This document shows, in pieces, positions 14,121 through 21,500 of a DNA stretch of 24,022 bases. A program made the position numbers and the translations under genes. Below the pieces are notes generated by a model. That model was not told the origin of the DNA and did not search any database. It saw only the letters and a program-made list of their open reading frames with translations. Source of the stretch: an uncultured Eubacteriales bacterium (lineage in GTDB: Bacteria > Bacillota > Clostridia > Oscillospirales > Oscillospiraceae); assembly GCA_900547405.1 (NCBI GenBank), contig URGL01000036.1, forward strand, positions 1 through 24,022. The letters run 5' to 3'. Position 1 is the first letter of the stretch. Each line of letters opens with the position of its first letter.

Positions 14121-14639
14121 ATCGCAAAGTTAGACCATCAGCTCAATGAGGAAATCCGGGACAAAGAGATCCGCCTGATCGGCGCCGACGGCGCTCAGCT
14201 GGGGATCGTGTCCGCTGCCCAGGCCAATGCCATGGCGGAAGAGCAGGGGCTGGATCTTGTGAAGATCTCTCCCAATGCCGTTCCCCCCGTGTGCAAGATC
14301 ATGGACTACTCCAAGTTCTGCTTCGACCAGAAGAAGCGGGAGAAGGAGGCCAAAAAGAACCAGCGGGTCGTGGAAGTCAAGGAAATCCGCATGAGCCCCA
14401 GCATCGACACAAACGATCTCAATACAAAGGTCAAGGCTGCTCAGAAGTTCCTGACAGACGGCAACCGGGTGAAGGTCAGCGTCCGCTTCCGCGGTCGCGA
14501 AATGGCCCACACCAACCTGGGCGAGAAGCTGCTGATGGACTTCGCGGAGGCCTGTGCTGAGGTGGCTTCCATGGAGAAGAACCCCAAGCTGGAAGGCCGC
14601 TTTATGGCGATGTTCCTGACCCCAAAGAATAGCAAGTAA
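14121..14639 (+). CDS. infC: Translation initiation factor IF-3 (ATC start codon)
   Basis: A 172-residue IF-3, normal length. The N-domain (HQLNEEIRDKEIRLIGADGA, QANAMAEEQGLDLV) leads through VCKIMDYSKF and a lysine-rich linker (QKKREKEAKKNQ) to the C-domain (IRMSPSIDTNDLNTK, VRFRGREMAH). IF-3 binds the 30S subunit, blocks 50S joining and rejects poor start codons. The start codon appears to be ATC: an ideal GGAGG lies 8 bases upstream, the protein begins exactly where homologues do, and the only nearby standard codon (GTG, 14112) overlaps the ribosome site. Rare starts (ATT in E. coli and Bacillus) let IF-3 limit its own synthesis. First gene of the infC-rpmI-rplT operon. Confidence 0.96.
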   Translation: MAKLDHQLNEEIRDKEIRLIGADGAQLGIVSAAQANAMAEEQGLDLVKISPNAVPPVCKIMDYSKFCFDQKKREKEAKKNQRVVEVKEIRMSPSIDTNDLNTKVKAAQKFLTDGNRVKVSVRFRGREMAHTNLGEKLLMDFAEACAEVASMEKNPKLEGRFMAMFLTPKNSK

Positions 14640-14674
14640 AGTTTATCACACAAGATACGGAAGGAGAACTACCT

Positions 14675-14872
14675 ATGCCCAAGCTGAAAACCCATAGCGG
14701 TGCAAAGAAGAGATTCAACCTGACCAAGACCGGTAAGGTTAAGAGAGCCCACGCTTTCAAGAGCCACATCCTCACCAAGAAGACCACCAAGCGTACCCGT
14801 CATCTGCGCAGCACCACTTACGCCGACGTGACCAATGTGGATGCGATCAAGAAGATGATTCCGTACAAATAA
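14675..14872 (+). CDS. rpmI: Large-subunit ribosomal protein bL35
   Basis: A 65-residue, highly basic protein with the canonical bL35 sequence. It begins PKLKTHSGAKKRF, has KRAHAFKSHILTKKTTKR in the middle and ends VDAIKKMIPYK. bL35 sits in the 50S subunit near the exit-tunnel side. GGAAGGAG precedes the ATG by about 8 bases. Codon use is visibly more selective than in the neighbouring metabolic genes, fitting high expression. It lies between infC and rplT, the usual bacterial order. Confidence 0.98.
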   Translation: MPKLKTHSGAKKRFNLTKTGKVKRAHAFKSHILTKKTTKRTRHLRSTTYADVTNVDAIKKMIPYK

Positions 14873-14897
14873 GGGCTAGACAGGAGGATTATAGTAT

Positions 14898-15254
14898 ATG
14901 GCTAGAGTTAAAGGCGCAATGATGACGCGCAAGAGAAGAAACGCAACCCTGAAGCTGGCTAAGGGCTACTGGGGTTCCAAGTCCAAGCACTTCAAGATGG
15001 CCAAGCAGGCTGTCATGAAGTCCGGCAACTACGCTTTTGAAGGCCGTAAGCAGAAGAAGCGTGCTTACCGCACCATGTGGATCGCCCGTTTGAGCGCCGC
15101 TGTGGCTCCCTACGGTCTGAACTACTCCACCTTCATGAACGGTGTGAAGAAGGCCGGTATCGAGATGAACCGCAAGAGCCTGTCCGAGATGGCTATCCAG
15201 GACTCTGCTGCTTTCGCCGCCCTGGTGGAGAAGGCTAAGGCTGCTCTGAACTAA
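14898..15254 (+). CDS. rplT: Large-subunit ribosomal protein bL20
   Basis: A 118-residue basic protein with the bL20 signature: ARVKGAMMTRKRRNATLKLA, KGYWGSKSKHFKMAKQAV, RKQKKRAYRTMWI and LNYSTFMNGVKKAGIEMNRK. bL20 binds 23S rRNA early in 50S assembly. In Bacillota it also represses this operon by binding its leader, so the attenuator upstream of infC may be its target. AGGAGG precedes the ATG by about 9 bases, and a strong terminator follows 13 bases after the stop. Confidence 0.98.
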   Translation: MARVKGAMMTRKRRNATLKLAKGYWGSKSKHFKMAKQAVMKSGNYAFEGRKQKKRAYRTMWIARLSAAVAPYGLNYSTFMNGVKKAGIEMNRKSLSEMAIQDSAAFAALVEKAKAALN

Positions 15255-15267
15255 GATTTATCATTCC

Positions 15268-15297
15268 GCCCTGCCGCGTATGCGGCGGGGCTTTTTT
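15268..15297 (+). terminator. Intrinsic terminator after rplT
   Basis: A 10-bp GC stem (GCCCTGCCGC with GCGGCGGGGC, one G-T pair) around a GTAT loop is followed by six T residues. It ends the infC-rpmI-rplT operon immediately before repeat R4. Confidence 0.93.
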
Positions 15298-15299
15298 AA

Positions 15300-15351
15300 G
15301 CCCTCTCCTGGGAGAGGGTGGCACGGCAAAGCCGTGACGGGTGTGGGGCGG
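15300..15351 (-). repeat. Interspersed palindromic repeat, copy R4 (B end only)
   Basis: The sequence has CCCTCTCC tg GGAGAGGG, TGG, CACGGC aaa GCCGTG, ACGGGTGTGGGGCGG. This is the B-end layout, here reading left to right and so opposite in orientation to R2, R3 and R5. No matching A end is found in the following 80 bases, so the copy seems partial. It lies between the rplT terminator and the pseudouridine synthase gene. Confidence 0.75.
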
Positions 15352-15429
15352 TACGCAGAACCGAAGCGGTACGGCCATTTGGCTCCTCTTCTGGGGGGCT
15401 GGCAGCGAAGAAATCTGAGAGGGATTCAT

Positions 15430-16281
15430 ATGGAACTAAATCTGACCGCCTCCCGGCAGGGAAAGCTCTCCTCCTTCCTGAAAAACGAGTTGAAAATGTC
15501 CACCGGCCTTATGAATCGGGTGAAGTGGGCGGACGGGCTCCGGGTCAATGGGCTGAGCGTCCATACCAACCACCCGGTCCTTCCCGGAGACAGGATAACG
15601 GTGCTTCTTCAGGAAGAGGAGCCGGAGTACCCGGCGGAAGAGGGAGACCTGAGAGTCCTGTATGAGGATGACTGCATCCTGGCTGTGGACAAGCCCGCTG
15701 GGATGCTCATTCACCCCTCCCGAAACCGGATCGACGGGACTCTGGCGAATTTGGTCCAGGGCCATTACCGTCAATGGGGCGTGACTGCCGCCTTCCATCC
15801 CCTGACCCGGCTGGACCGGGATACCTTCGGCATTGTGCTCATTGCCAAGAATTCCCACATCCATGCGCTTTTGCAGCAGGGACATACGCAAAAGACCTAC
15901 CACGCCAGAGTCTTCGGCGGCCCGGAAGGGGATGCCGGGACCATTGACGCGCCCATCGCGAGAAAAGCGCTCCCCAGCCTCCTGCGGGAGATCCGCCCCG
16001 ACGGCAAGCCCAGCGTCACCCGCTTTCAGGTCCTGGCCCGGGAGGGGCAGACTACTCGCCTGGCCCTGGAGCCTGTCACCGGCCGGACTCACCAGCTGCG
16101 GCTTCACTGCGCCTATATGGGGTATCCTATTTTGGGAGACCCTCAGTATGGGACGGAGGAATCCCAGGCATACTCCCTGGTCCGGGGCATCGGGACCCAG
16201 CTGCTGTGCGCGAAAAGGATCCAGTTTGTCCATCCCATTACCGGGGCGGCCATGTGCCTGGAATCGGAGATGGACGTGTAG
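15430..16281 (+). CDS. RluA-family pseudouridine synthase
   Basis: A 283-residue enzyme of the RluA group, which isomerises specific uridines in rRNA or tRNA. An N-terminal S4-like RNA-binding region (about 10-60: LSSFLKNELKMSTGLMNRV, LRVNGLSVHTNHPVLPGD) precedes the catalytic domain. That domain contains LAVDKPAGMLIHPS, HPLTRLDRDTFGIVLIAK with catalytic Asp129, and VTGRTHQLRLHCAYMGYPI. The usual TSG after the catalytic motif reads TFG. GAGAGGG lies about 7 bases before the ATG at 15430; a longer in-frame start would read through the rplT terminator and repeat R4 and is rejected. The target uridine cannot be told from sequence. A hairpin terminator overlaps its stop codon. Confidence 0.92.
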   Translation: MELNLTASRQGKLSSFLKNELKMSTGLMNRVKWADGLRVNGLSVHTNHPVLPGDRITVLLQEEEPEYPAEEGDLRVLYEDDCILAVDKPAGMLIHPSRNRIDGTLANLVQGHYRQWGVTAAFHPLTRLDRDTFGIVLIAKNSHIHALLQQGHTQKTYHARVFGGPEGDAGTIDAPIARKALPSLLREIRPDGKPSVTRFQVLAREGQTTRLALEPVTGRTHQLRLHCAYMGYPILGDPQYGTEESQAYSLVRGIGTQLLCAKRIQFVHPITGAAMCLESEMDV

Positions 16282-16304
16282 CCCTCTGCCAGGAGAGGGC
16301 TTTT
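16281..16304 (+). terminator. Hairpin terminator after the pseudouridine synthase gene, resembling a repeat tip
   Basis: A 7-bp stem (GCCCTCT with AGAGGGC) around GCCAGG is followed by TTTT and then a second TTTT after two bases. It begins on the last base of the stop codon. The stem sequence is that of the outer hairpin of the interspersed repeat's B end, so it may be a solo remnant acting as a terminator. Confidence 0.7.
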
Positions 16305-16314
16305 ACTTTTCTCC

Positions 16315-16342
16315 TTGAAAAATACCGGCAATCAGGTATAAT
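16315..16342 (+). promoter_or_regulatory. Sigma-A promoter for ymdB-yhaO-yhaN
   Basis: TTGAAA (16315-16320), a 16-base spacer and a perfect TATAAT (16337-16342), 28 bases before the ymdB start. The leader is therefore only about 20 bases. Confidence 0.8.
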
Positions 16343-16370
16343 GAAAACAAAAACGAAACGGGGTTAAACC

Positions 16371-17147
16371 ATGGATTTTAAGGTGCTGGCTGTGGGGGAC
16401 GTGGTCTGTGAGCCGGGGATGGAGCGGATACGCCGGAGTCTGCGAAAGCTGATCCGCCAGACCCAGGCGGATTTTACGGTGGTGAACGGAGAGAATGCCA
16501 GCGCGGTAGGCATCACGCCCAACCAGGCGGAGGATATTCTGGATGCCGGGGCGGATGTGATCACCCTGGGCAACCACAGCTTTGCCAGGCGGGAAATCGT
16601 GAATTACCTGGATGATTCCAGCCGGATCCTGCGGCCCGCCAATCTGGCACCCCAGGCCCCCGGCGTGGGCTGGGGCATCTACGAGACCGGAGCCGGGGAT
16701 GTGGCGGTGGTGGATCTCATTGGCCGCTGCGGCATGGACTATACCCCGGACAATCCCTTCCTGCTGGTGGATAAGATCCTGAAAAAAATCGATACGCCCT
16801 TGGTCCTGGTGGAGATCCATGCCGAGGCCACCTCCGAAAAATTGGCCATGGGCTATATGCTGGATGGACGGGTCAGTGCCCTCTGGGGTACCCATACCCA
16901 TGTGCCTACGGCGGATGCCCGGGTGCTGCCCAAGGGCACCGGCTACGTGACGGACTTGGGGATGACCGGCCCCCAGGAGTCTGTTCTGGGCATTCGGCCG
17001 GAGCTGTCCATTGCCAAATTCCGGGGAGATCTGACGGAGCGCTACCGTCCGGCGGAAGGCCCCACCAAGCTGGAGGCGGTGCTCTTTACCCTGGACGCTG
17101 CTACCGGGAAATGCCGTCGGGCGGAAAGGGTGGACCTATGGGACTGA
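16371..17147 (+). CDS. ymdB: YmdB-type metallophosphoesterase (TIGR00282)
   Basis: A 258-residue calcineurin-like phosphoesterase of the YmdB family. The dinuclear metal ligands are all in place: Asp10 (VGDVVCEPG), Glu41-Asn42 (NGENAS), Asn68 (LGNHSF), His150 (EIHAEATSEK), and His175 and His177 (GTHTHVPTAD). In Bacillus YmdB hydrolyses 2',3'-cyclic nucleotides and influences biofilm and motility gene expression, often from a position next to rny. Here it is instead followed by yhaO with a 10-base overlap, and the two appear to form an operon with yhaN. The ribosome site is weak (GGGG about 9 bases upstream). Confidence 0.94.
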   Translation: MDFKVLAVGDVVCEPGMERIRRSLRKLIRQTQADFTVVNGENASAVGITPNQAEDILDAGADVITLGNHSFARREIVNYLDDSSRILRPANLAPQAPGVGWGIYETGAGDVAVVDLIGRCGMDYTPDNPFLLVDKILKKIDTPLVLVEIHAEATSEKLAMGYMLDGRVSALWGTHTHVPTADARVLPKGTGYVTDLGMTGPQESVLGIRPELSIAKFRGDLTERYRPAEGPTKLEAVLFTLDAATGKCRRAERVDLWD

Positions 17148-18205
17148 CGCTGATCCATGCCGCGGACCTGCACCTGGATTCTCCCTTTGCCTCCTTCGGT
17201 GAGGCCCAGCGGGAGCTGCTGCAGAGGGCCCAGCGGGAGCTGCCGGAGAGACTGGCCCGGTGCGTCCAAAGCCAGGGAGCGCAGACGCTGCTGCTGGCGG
17301 GGGACATCTTCGACGGCCCCTACTGCCGGGAGACGGCAAGAGCCCTGGCGGACTGCCTGGAGGATACGGGGGTCCCCGTGTTCATTGCTCCGGGAAATCA
17401 TGACCATCTGGGGCCGGATTCCCCCTGGGACCGGGAGAACTGGCCGGAGAACGTGTATATTTTTCGGGGGGCGCTCCGCTATGTGGATATAGAGGCCCTC
17501 TCCCTCCGGGTCTACGGCGGGGGCTACAGCGCCATGGACTGCCCGGGGCTTCTGGAGGGATTCCAGGCGGAAGGGGAGCAGAAGTATTCCGTTGGCCTGC
17601 TCCATGGGGACCCAACCCAGGCCCGGTCTCCCTACTGCCCGGTGACCGCTTCCCAGGTGGAGCGCTCGGGACTACAGTATCTGGCTCTGGGCCATGTGCA
17701 CAAGGGAGGCAGCTTCCAGGCCGGGGAGACCCTTTGCGCCTGGCCCGGATGCTCCATGGGCCGGGGCTGGGATGAGACCGGCACCAAAGGGATCCTGAAG
17801 GTAGAGCTGGGAGAAAAGGTCCGGCTGACGCCGATCCAATTGGGACTGCCCCGGTTTTTCACAGAGGCTGTGGATATCTCCGGCGGCTGGGAAGAAGCCC
17901 TGAAGGCGGTGCTCCCGGCCTCCCAGACCCAGGACTTTTACCGGGTGACCCTGACGGGCAGAGGGGCTGCGGACTGGGAGACCATCGGAAAGACCTTTGC
18001 GTACATTCAGAATCTGGAATTCCGGGACCGGACCCGGCCCCAGGAGGATCTCTGGTCCTGGGCGGGAGAAGACAGCTTCCGGGGGACTTATTTCGGCCTG
18101 CTGAAGGCCAGGCTGGAGCAAACGCCGGAGGACCGGGAGGCTGTGTCCCTGGCGGCGGAGCTGTCCCGGAAGATCCTGGAGGGGGAGGAGGTGGCGCTGC
18201 CGTGA
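17138..18205 (+). CDS. yhaO: YhaO/SbcD-like DNA repair exonuclease subunit
   Basis: A 355-residue Mre11/SbcD-type metallophosphoesterase. The phosphoesterase motifs are ADLHLDSPF (Asp10, His12), LLAGDIFDGPYC, APGNHDHLG, GLLHGDPTQ and LALGHVHKGG. A capping domain follows, ending at the yhaN overlap. It would act as the nuclease half of an SbcCD/Rad50-Mre11-like complex on DNA ends or hairpins, with YhaN as the ATPase. The start at 17138 follows GGAAAGGGTGG and overlaps the ymdB stop by 10 bases. The downstream gene starts inside its stop codon (GTGA), so YhaO and YhaN are almost certainly made together. Confidence 0.92.
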   Translation: MGLTLIHAADLHLDSPFASFGEAQRELLQRAQRELPERLARCVQSQGAQTLLLAGDIFDGPYCRETARALADCLEDTGVPVFIAPGNHDHLGPDSPWDRENWPENVYIFRGALRYVDIEALSLRVYGGGYSAMDCPGLLEGFQAEGEQKYSVGLLHGDPTQARSPYCPVTASQVERSGLQYLALGHVHKGGSFQAGETLCAWPGCSMGRGWDETGTKGILKVELGEKVRLTPIQLGLPRFFTEAVDISGGWEEALKAVLPASQTQDFYRVTLTGRGAADWETIGKTFAYIQNLEFRDRTRPQEDLWSWAGEDSFRGTYFGLLKARLEQTPEDREAVSLAAELSRKILEGEEVALP

Positions 18206-20289
18206 AGATCTATGCCATGACCGCTTCCTTCGGCAAGCTGGAGGGGGAGACCCTTCGGCTGGAGCCGGGGCTGAACGTATTTACCGCACCCAACGAATGG
18301 GGCAAGAGCACCTGGTGCGCCTTCCTGCTTGCCATGTTCTATGGCCTGGATACCCGGGCCAAATCCACAAAAAACAGCCTGGCACCCAAAGACCACTACG
18401 CCCCCTGGTCCGGGAAGCCCATGTCCGGAAGGATCGACCTGAACTGGAAGGGCCGGGACATCACCATAGAGCGCGGCACCAGAGGCCGTGTCCCCCTGGG
18501 AGAATTCCGGGCCTATGAAACGGCCTCCGGACTGACGGTTCCGGAGCTGACGGCCCAGAACTGCGGCAAGGAGATCCTGGGGGTGGAGCGGGAGATCTTC
18601 TGCCGGACGGGCTTTATCCGCCAGGCAGATCTGCCGGATTTCCAAAGTGAGCTCCTGCGGTCCCGTCTGACGGATCTGGTGACCACCGGCGACGACTCCG
18701 GGGATGCCAAGGTTCTGGCGGACAGCCTGAAGGACCTGAAAAACCGCTGCAAGCGGCTGATCCCCCAGGCCCAGGCCCAGCTGACCCAGCTGGAGGATGG
18801 ACTGGAGAGGCTGACAGTCCTGGAGGACCGCTGCGCCCGGCTGGAAAAACAGGCCCAAGAGGCGGAAATTCGGCGACGGCAGCTGGAAAACCATCTGTCT
18901 GCCCTGGAAAACAGGCAGGTGTCTCAGGCCAGGAAGGACTGGGAACGGGCCTGCCGGGAGAAAGCCTATTGGGAAGAGCGCTGCGCCGATCTGCCTACAA
19001 AGGAAGAGGCGCGCAAGCGCCTGAATGACCTGCGGGATTACAATGCCGCCTGGGAGGCAGCGGCCCGGAATCAGGGAAACCTGGAGCCGGAGCCCCCGGT
19101 GCCGGAGTGCCTGCCTGCCTTTGCCGGACTGGATCCCAAGCAGGCCCAGACCAAGGCGGAGAACGATGCTGCCGCCTACCGGGACTCCGTAGGCAAGGAG
19201 TCCCTGATCTTCCTCCTGCTGGGGCTTCTGGCCCTGGTGCTGGGGACCATTGTGGCCCTGCCATTGGGGCGGCCCATCCCCGGCCTGGCCCTGGCCGGGG
19301 CGGGTGTGGTCCTGCTGGGCCTTTCCCTGCTGAGCAGCGGACAGGGAAAGGGAAAGCTGGAGGCCCTGGGCCGGGAGTACGGCACGGCGGACTGGAAGCT
19401 GTGGCCGGAGCTGGCCGCGGACTATGCCGCAAAGACTATGGCCTATGCGGAAAGCCGTGACGGCTGGCAAAAGCGGGCGCAGGCGGTGGAAAGCCGCCTG
19501 GAGGAGCTGGAAAAAACGAAAAACCGGCTCTGTGAAGGCAAGGACCCGGCGGAGATGGAGGACCTGTGCCGCCAGGTGCTGGAGAGCTGGGAGACGCTGG
19601 AAAAGCTCCGGCAGACCGCGGTACAGCTCAAGGCCCACCTGGATGCCCTGACCGCCATGGCAGCTCCTGCCTCTCAGGGAGGGGAGGACAGTCTGACCCT
19701 CTCCCTGGAGCAGACCCGGCAGGAGCTGGAGAACAGCCGACGGGAGCAGACCACCCTCCAGCACGACCTGGGAGCTGCCCGGGGGGCCAAACAGGCCCTT
19801 GGAGACCGGCAGAGCCTGGAAGGGGAAAAGGCGGCGCTCCAAACCCGGCTCGCCGCCCTGCAAGCCCACTATCAGGCCCTGGACATCGGCCAGCAGACGG
19901 CGGAGGAGGCCTCCCGGACCCTCCAGCGACGCTTTGCCCCCCAGATTGCCAAACAGGCGGGGACATACTTAAGCACCCTGACGGAGGGCCGGTATACCGG
20001 GCTGACCCTGACGGAGAGCCTGCATCTGCTCGCCGGCACCCAGGAGGATAGCCTCCTCCGGGATGCCCTCTGGCGCAGCGACGGCACCGTGGATGCCCTG
20101 TATCTCTGCGCCCGGCTGGCGGCAGCCCAGGCCCTGATGCCCCAGACCCCCATCATCCTGGACGATGCCCTGATCCGTTTCGACGACCGGCGGCTGGAAA
20201 AGGCTGTGGAGCTTTTGAAGGAGCTTGGAAAAGAGCGGCAGATCCTGCTCTTTTCCTGCCAGGGCCGGGAAGAAAGAAAAGCCCGTTAG
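18202..20289 (+). CDS. yhaN: YhaN-type AAA/SMC-like ATPase with membrane hairpin
   Basis: A 695-residue Rad50/SbcC-like ATPase with a GTG start overlapping the yhaO stop by four bases. The Walker A site is PNEWGKSTW at about residues 30-38, and the Walker B region is PIILDDALIRFDD at about 648-660. Two long coiled-coil regions (about 180-300 and 410-590) flank a strongly hydrophobic block at about 334-378, which looks like two transmembrane helices joined by a short loop. At that position SbcC and Rad50 carry a zinc hook instead. No CxxC hook is seen. As a partner of YhaO it would clamp DNA ends; the hydrophobic block suggests membrane attachment. It is well short of the 900 or more residues of Bacillus YhaN, with the difference in the coiled coils. 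Confidence 0.88.
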   Translation: MKIYAMTASFGKLEGETLRLEPGLNVFTAPNEWGKSTWCAFLLAMFYGLDTRAKSTKNSLAPKDHYAPWSGKPMSGRIDLNWKGRDITIERGTRGRVPLGEFRAYETASGLTVPELTAQNCGKEILGVEREIFCRTGFIRQADLPDFQSELLRSRLTDLVTTGDDSGDAKVLADSLKDLKNRCKRLIPQAQAQLTQLEDGLERLTVLEDRCARLEKQAQEAEIRRRQLENHLSALENRQVSQARKDWERACREKAYWEERCADLPTKEEARKRLNDLRDYNAAWEAAARNQGNLEPEPPVPECLPAFAGLDPKQAQTKAENDAAAYRDSVGKESLIFLLLGLLALVLGTIVALPLGRPIPGLALAGAGVVLLGLSLLSSGQGKGKLEALGREYGTADWKLWPELAADYAAKTMAYAESRDGWQKRAQAVESRLEELEKTKNRLCEGKDPAEMEDLCRQVLESWETLEKLRQTAVQLKAHLDALTAMAAPASQGGEDSLTLSLEQTRQELENSRREQTTLQHDLGAARGAKQALGDRQSLEGEKAALQTRLAALQAHYQALDIGQQTAEEASRTLQRRFAPQIAKQAGTYLSTLTEGRYTGLTLTESLHLLAGTQEDSLLRDALWRSDGTVDALYLCARLAAAQALMPQTPIILDDALIRFDDRRLEKAVELLKELGKERQILLFSCQGREERKAR

Positions 20290-20930
20290 CCCTCCCATTC
20301 CTGCCGCAGCGCGATGCAGTGGCCGACCTCCGGCCGCTGCGCCAGAGCCAGAAGATCCGCCCTGGTCCGCCACAGTGTAAACCGGACTTCTTTCTGGGCG
20401 GGAATATCAATACGGTAGTGGCAAAGAAGGCCTTCCTCCCCAAAGCCCGGTTCCGGGGGTATCGCCCCCGGCTCCTCCCGGCATCCTGCCGCTGTAAGGA
20501 GCAGCCCTGTGGGGCAGGGCGACAGGTCCAGCCAGATGTCCCGGCCCGTCCAGGGCTCCAGCTGCGTTTCCGGCGGGATGTGCGGCACCAGGGGCGGCAG
20601 AAACACCGGGCCCCCCTCGGCGTACTCCGGCGGGCAGGCCACAGGGCAGGGGAGCATATGCCGCAGCGCTTCCACAAAGCGGCGGGCTTCCAAAGTGGCG
20701 GGACGCTGAAAATCCAGAACCAGCCCGGCAGAACAGGCGAAAAGGGCGCTTTTCCCTTGGAGAATGTCTTCCGGGCGCTGCCCACTGTAGGCGATGCTGT
20801 CCGTAAAGATCAGAATGCCCTCCTTGGGCGGCTCCGGCAGCCGGAAGTCCGGACCAAAGGGGCACACCAGCCAGGCTGCCCCAGGCGCTGCCTCAGCCTC
20901 CTCCGGGAGCTGGGCCAGGTAAATATCCAT
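20286..20930 (-). CDS. Uncharacterised protein, 214 residues
   Basis: A coding region I do not recognise. The real start is probably ATG at 20930, because AAAGGAGGG lies 8 bases upstream. The protein is rich in Pro, Leu, Glu and Ala, with no signal peptide or membrane segment. Alternating hydrophobic strands such as GILIFTDSIAYSG and GLVLDFQRPATLEARRF, spaced as in a beta/alpha fold, are followed by a beta-rich tail (IWLDLSP, HYRIDIPAQKEVRFTLW). A TIM-barrel or hydrolase-like fold is only a guess. It converges on yhaN with overlapping stop codons and diverges from yqeG, whose -35 box overlaps this start codon, so the two may be oppositely regulated. The strong ribosome site, clean frame and sensible codon use argue that it is a real gene. 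Confidence 0.7.
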   Translation of the reverse strand: MDIYLAQLPEEAEAAPGAAWLVCPFGPDFRLPEPPKEGILIFTDSIAYSGQRPEDILQGKSALFACSAGLVLDFQRPATLEARRFVEALRHMLPCPVACPPEYAEGGPVFLPPLVPHIPPETQLEPWTGRDIWLDLSPCPTGLLLTAAGCREEPGAIPPEPGFGEEGLLCHYRIDIPAQKEVRFTLWRTRADLLALAQRPEVGHCIALRQEWEG

Positions 20931-20958
20931 GGACAAACCCTCCTTTCCGTGGTATAAT
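20930..20958 (+). promoter_or_regulatory. Sigma-A promoter for yqeG, overlapping the divergent gene start
   Basis: TGGACA (20930-20935), a 17-base spacer ending in TGG, and a perfect TATAAT (20953-20958): an extended -10 promoter. Its -35 box shares bases with the start codon of the minus-strand gene, and its spacer covers that gene's ribosome site. Transcription initiation here would clash with expression of the divergent gene. Confidence 0.8.
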
Positions 20959-20996
20959 CCCATTTGAACCAAGAATATTCAGACAGGAGGAAGGCT

Positions 20997-21500
20997 ATGC
21001 CTCTTTCTTTTTTGCCCCGGGTCGTTACCGGGGAACTGACGGACCTGACAGAAGAGTATCTTTTGTCCAAGGGGATCAAGCTGCTGATGATGGACTTTGA
21101 CAACACCATCGTCCCCTATACCACCGATGTGCCGACGGAAAAAATGCTGGCCTGGCTGGAAACAATGAAGACCTCCAAGGTAAAGATCGCCATTGTTTCC
21201 AACAGCAAAAACACCCGCCTGATCCGCTTTTGCGAAACCTATGGCCTGGATTACATCCGCAAGGCTTACAAGCCCCGGCCCAAGGGGCTGAAGGAGTGCA
21301 TGGCCAGGTTCCATTTCCTGCCGGAGGAGTCTGCCCTGGTTGGGGATCAGATCTTTACGGATATCGTGGCCGCCAACCTGGCGGGAGTGACGCCAATCCT
21401 GGTGGATGCCATCCACAATCATACATTTTGGCTGAAGGCCCGGGGGGCTCTGGAACTGCCCTTCCGATTCCTGGCCAGAAAAAGGAGACTGAAAACATGA
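20997..21500 (+). CDS. yqeG: YqeG family HAD-type phosphatase
   Basis: A 167-residue HAD superfamily IIIA phosphatase. Motif I is MMDFDNTIVP (nucleophile Asp33, then Asp35 and Thr37). Motif II is IVSNSKN, the motif III lysine is in KPRPKG, and motif IV is VGDQIFTDIVAAN. The family resembles plant GEP4 and the mitochondrial phosphatidylglycerophosphate phosphatase, and a lipid phosphatase role has been suggested, but the bacterial substrate is not settled. AGGAGGAAGG precedes the ATG at 20997. It overlaps the M24 peptidase gene by ATGA, so the two are translationally coupled. Confidence 0.92.
   Translation: MPLSFLPRVVTGELTDLTEEYLLSKGIKLLMMDFDNTIVPYTTDVPTEKMLAWLETMKTSKVKIAIVSNSKNTRLIRFCETYGLDYIRKAYKPRPKGLKECMARFHFLPEESALVGDQIFTDIVAANLAGVTPILVDAIHNHTFWLKARGALELPFRFLARKRRLKT

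Noticed and set aside
15280..15429. Upstream extension of the pseudouridine synthase
   Set aside because: The open frame continues upstream through the rplT terminator and repeat R4, but the ATG at 15430 has a good ribosome site and begins the conserved domain.
18088..19869. A 593-codon open frame on the minus strand
   Set aside because: It is antisense to yhaO and yhaN, with a Gln/Leu/Gly-rich composition typical of mirrored coiled-coil sequence. No family motif is present and the plus-strand genes are well supported.
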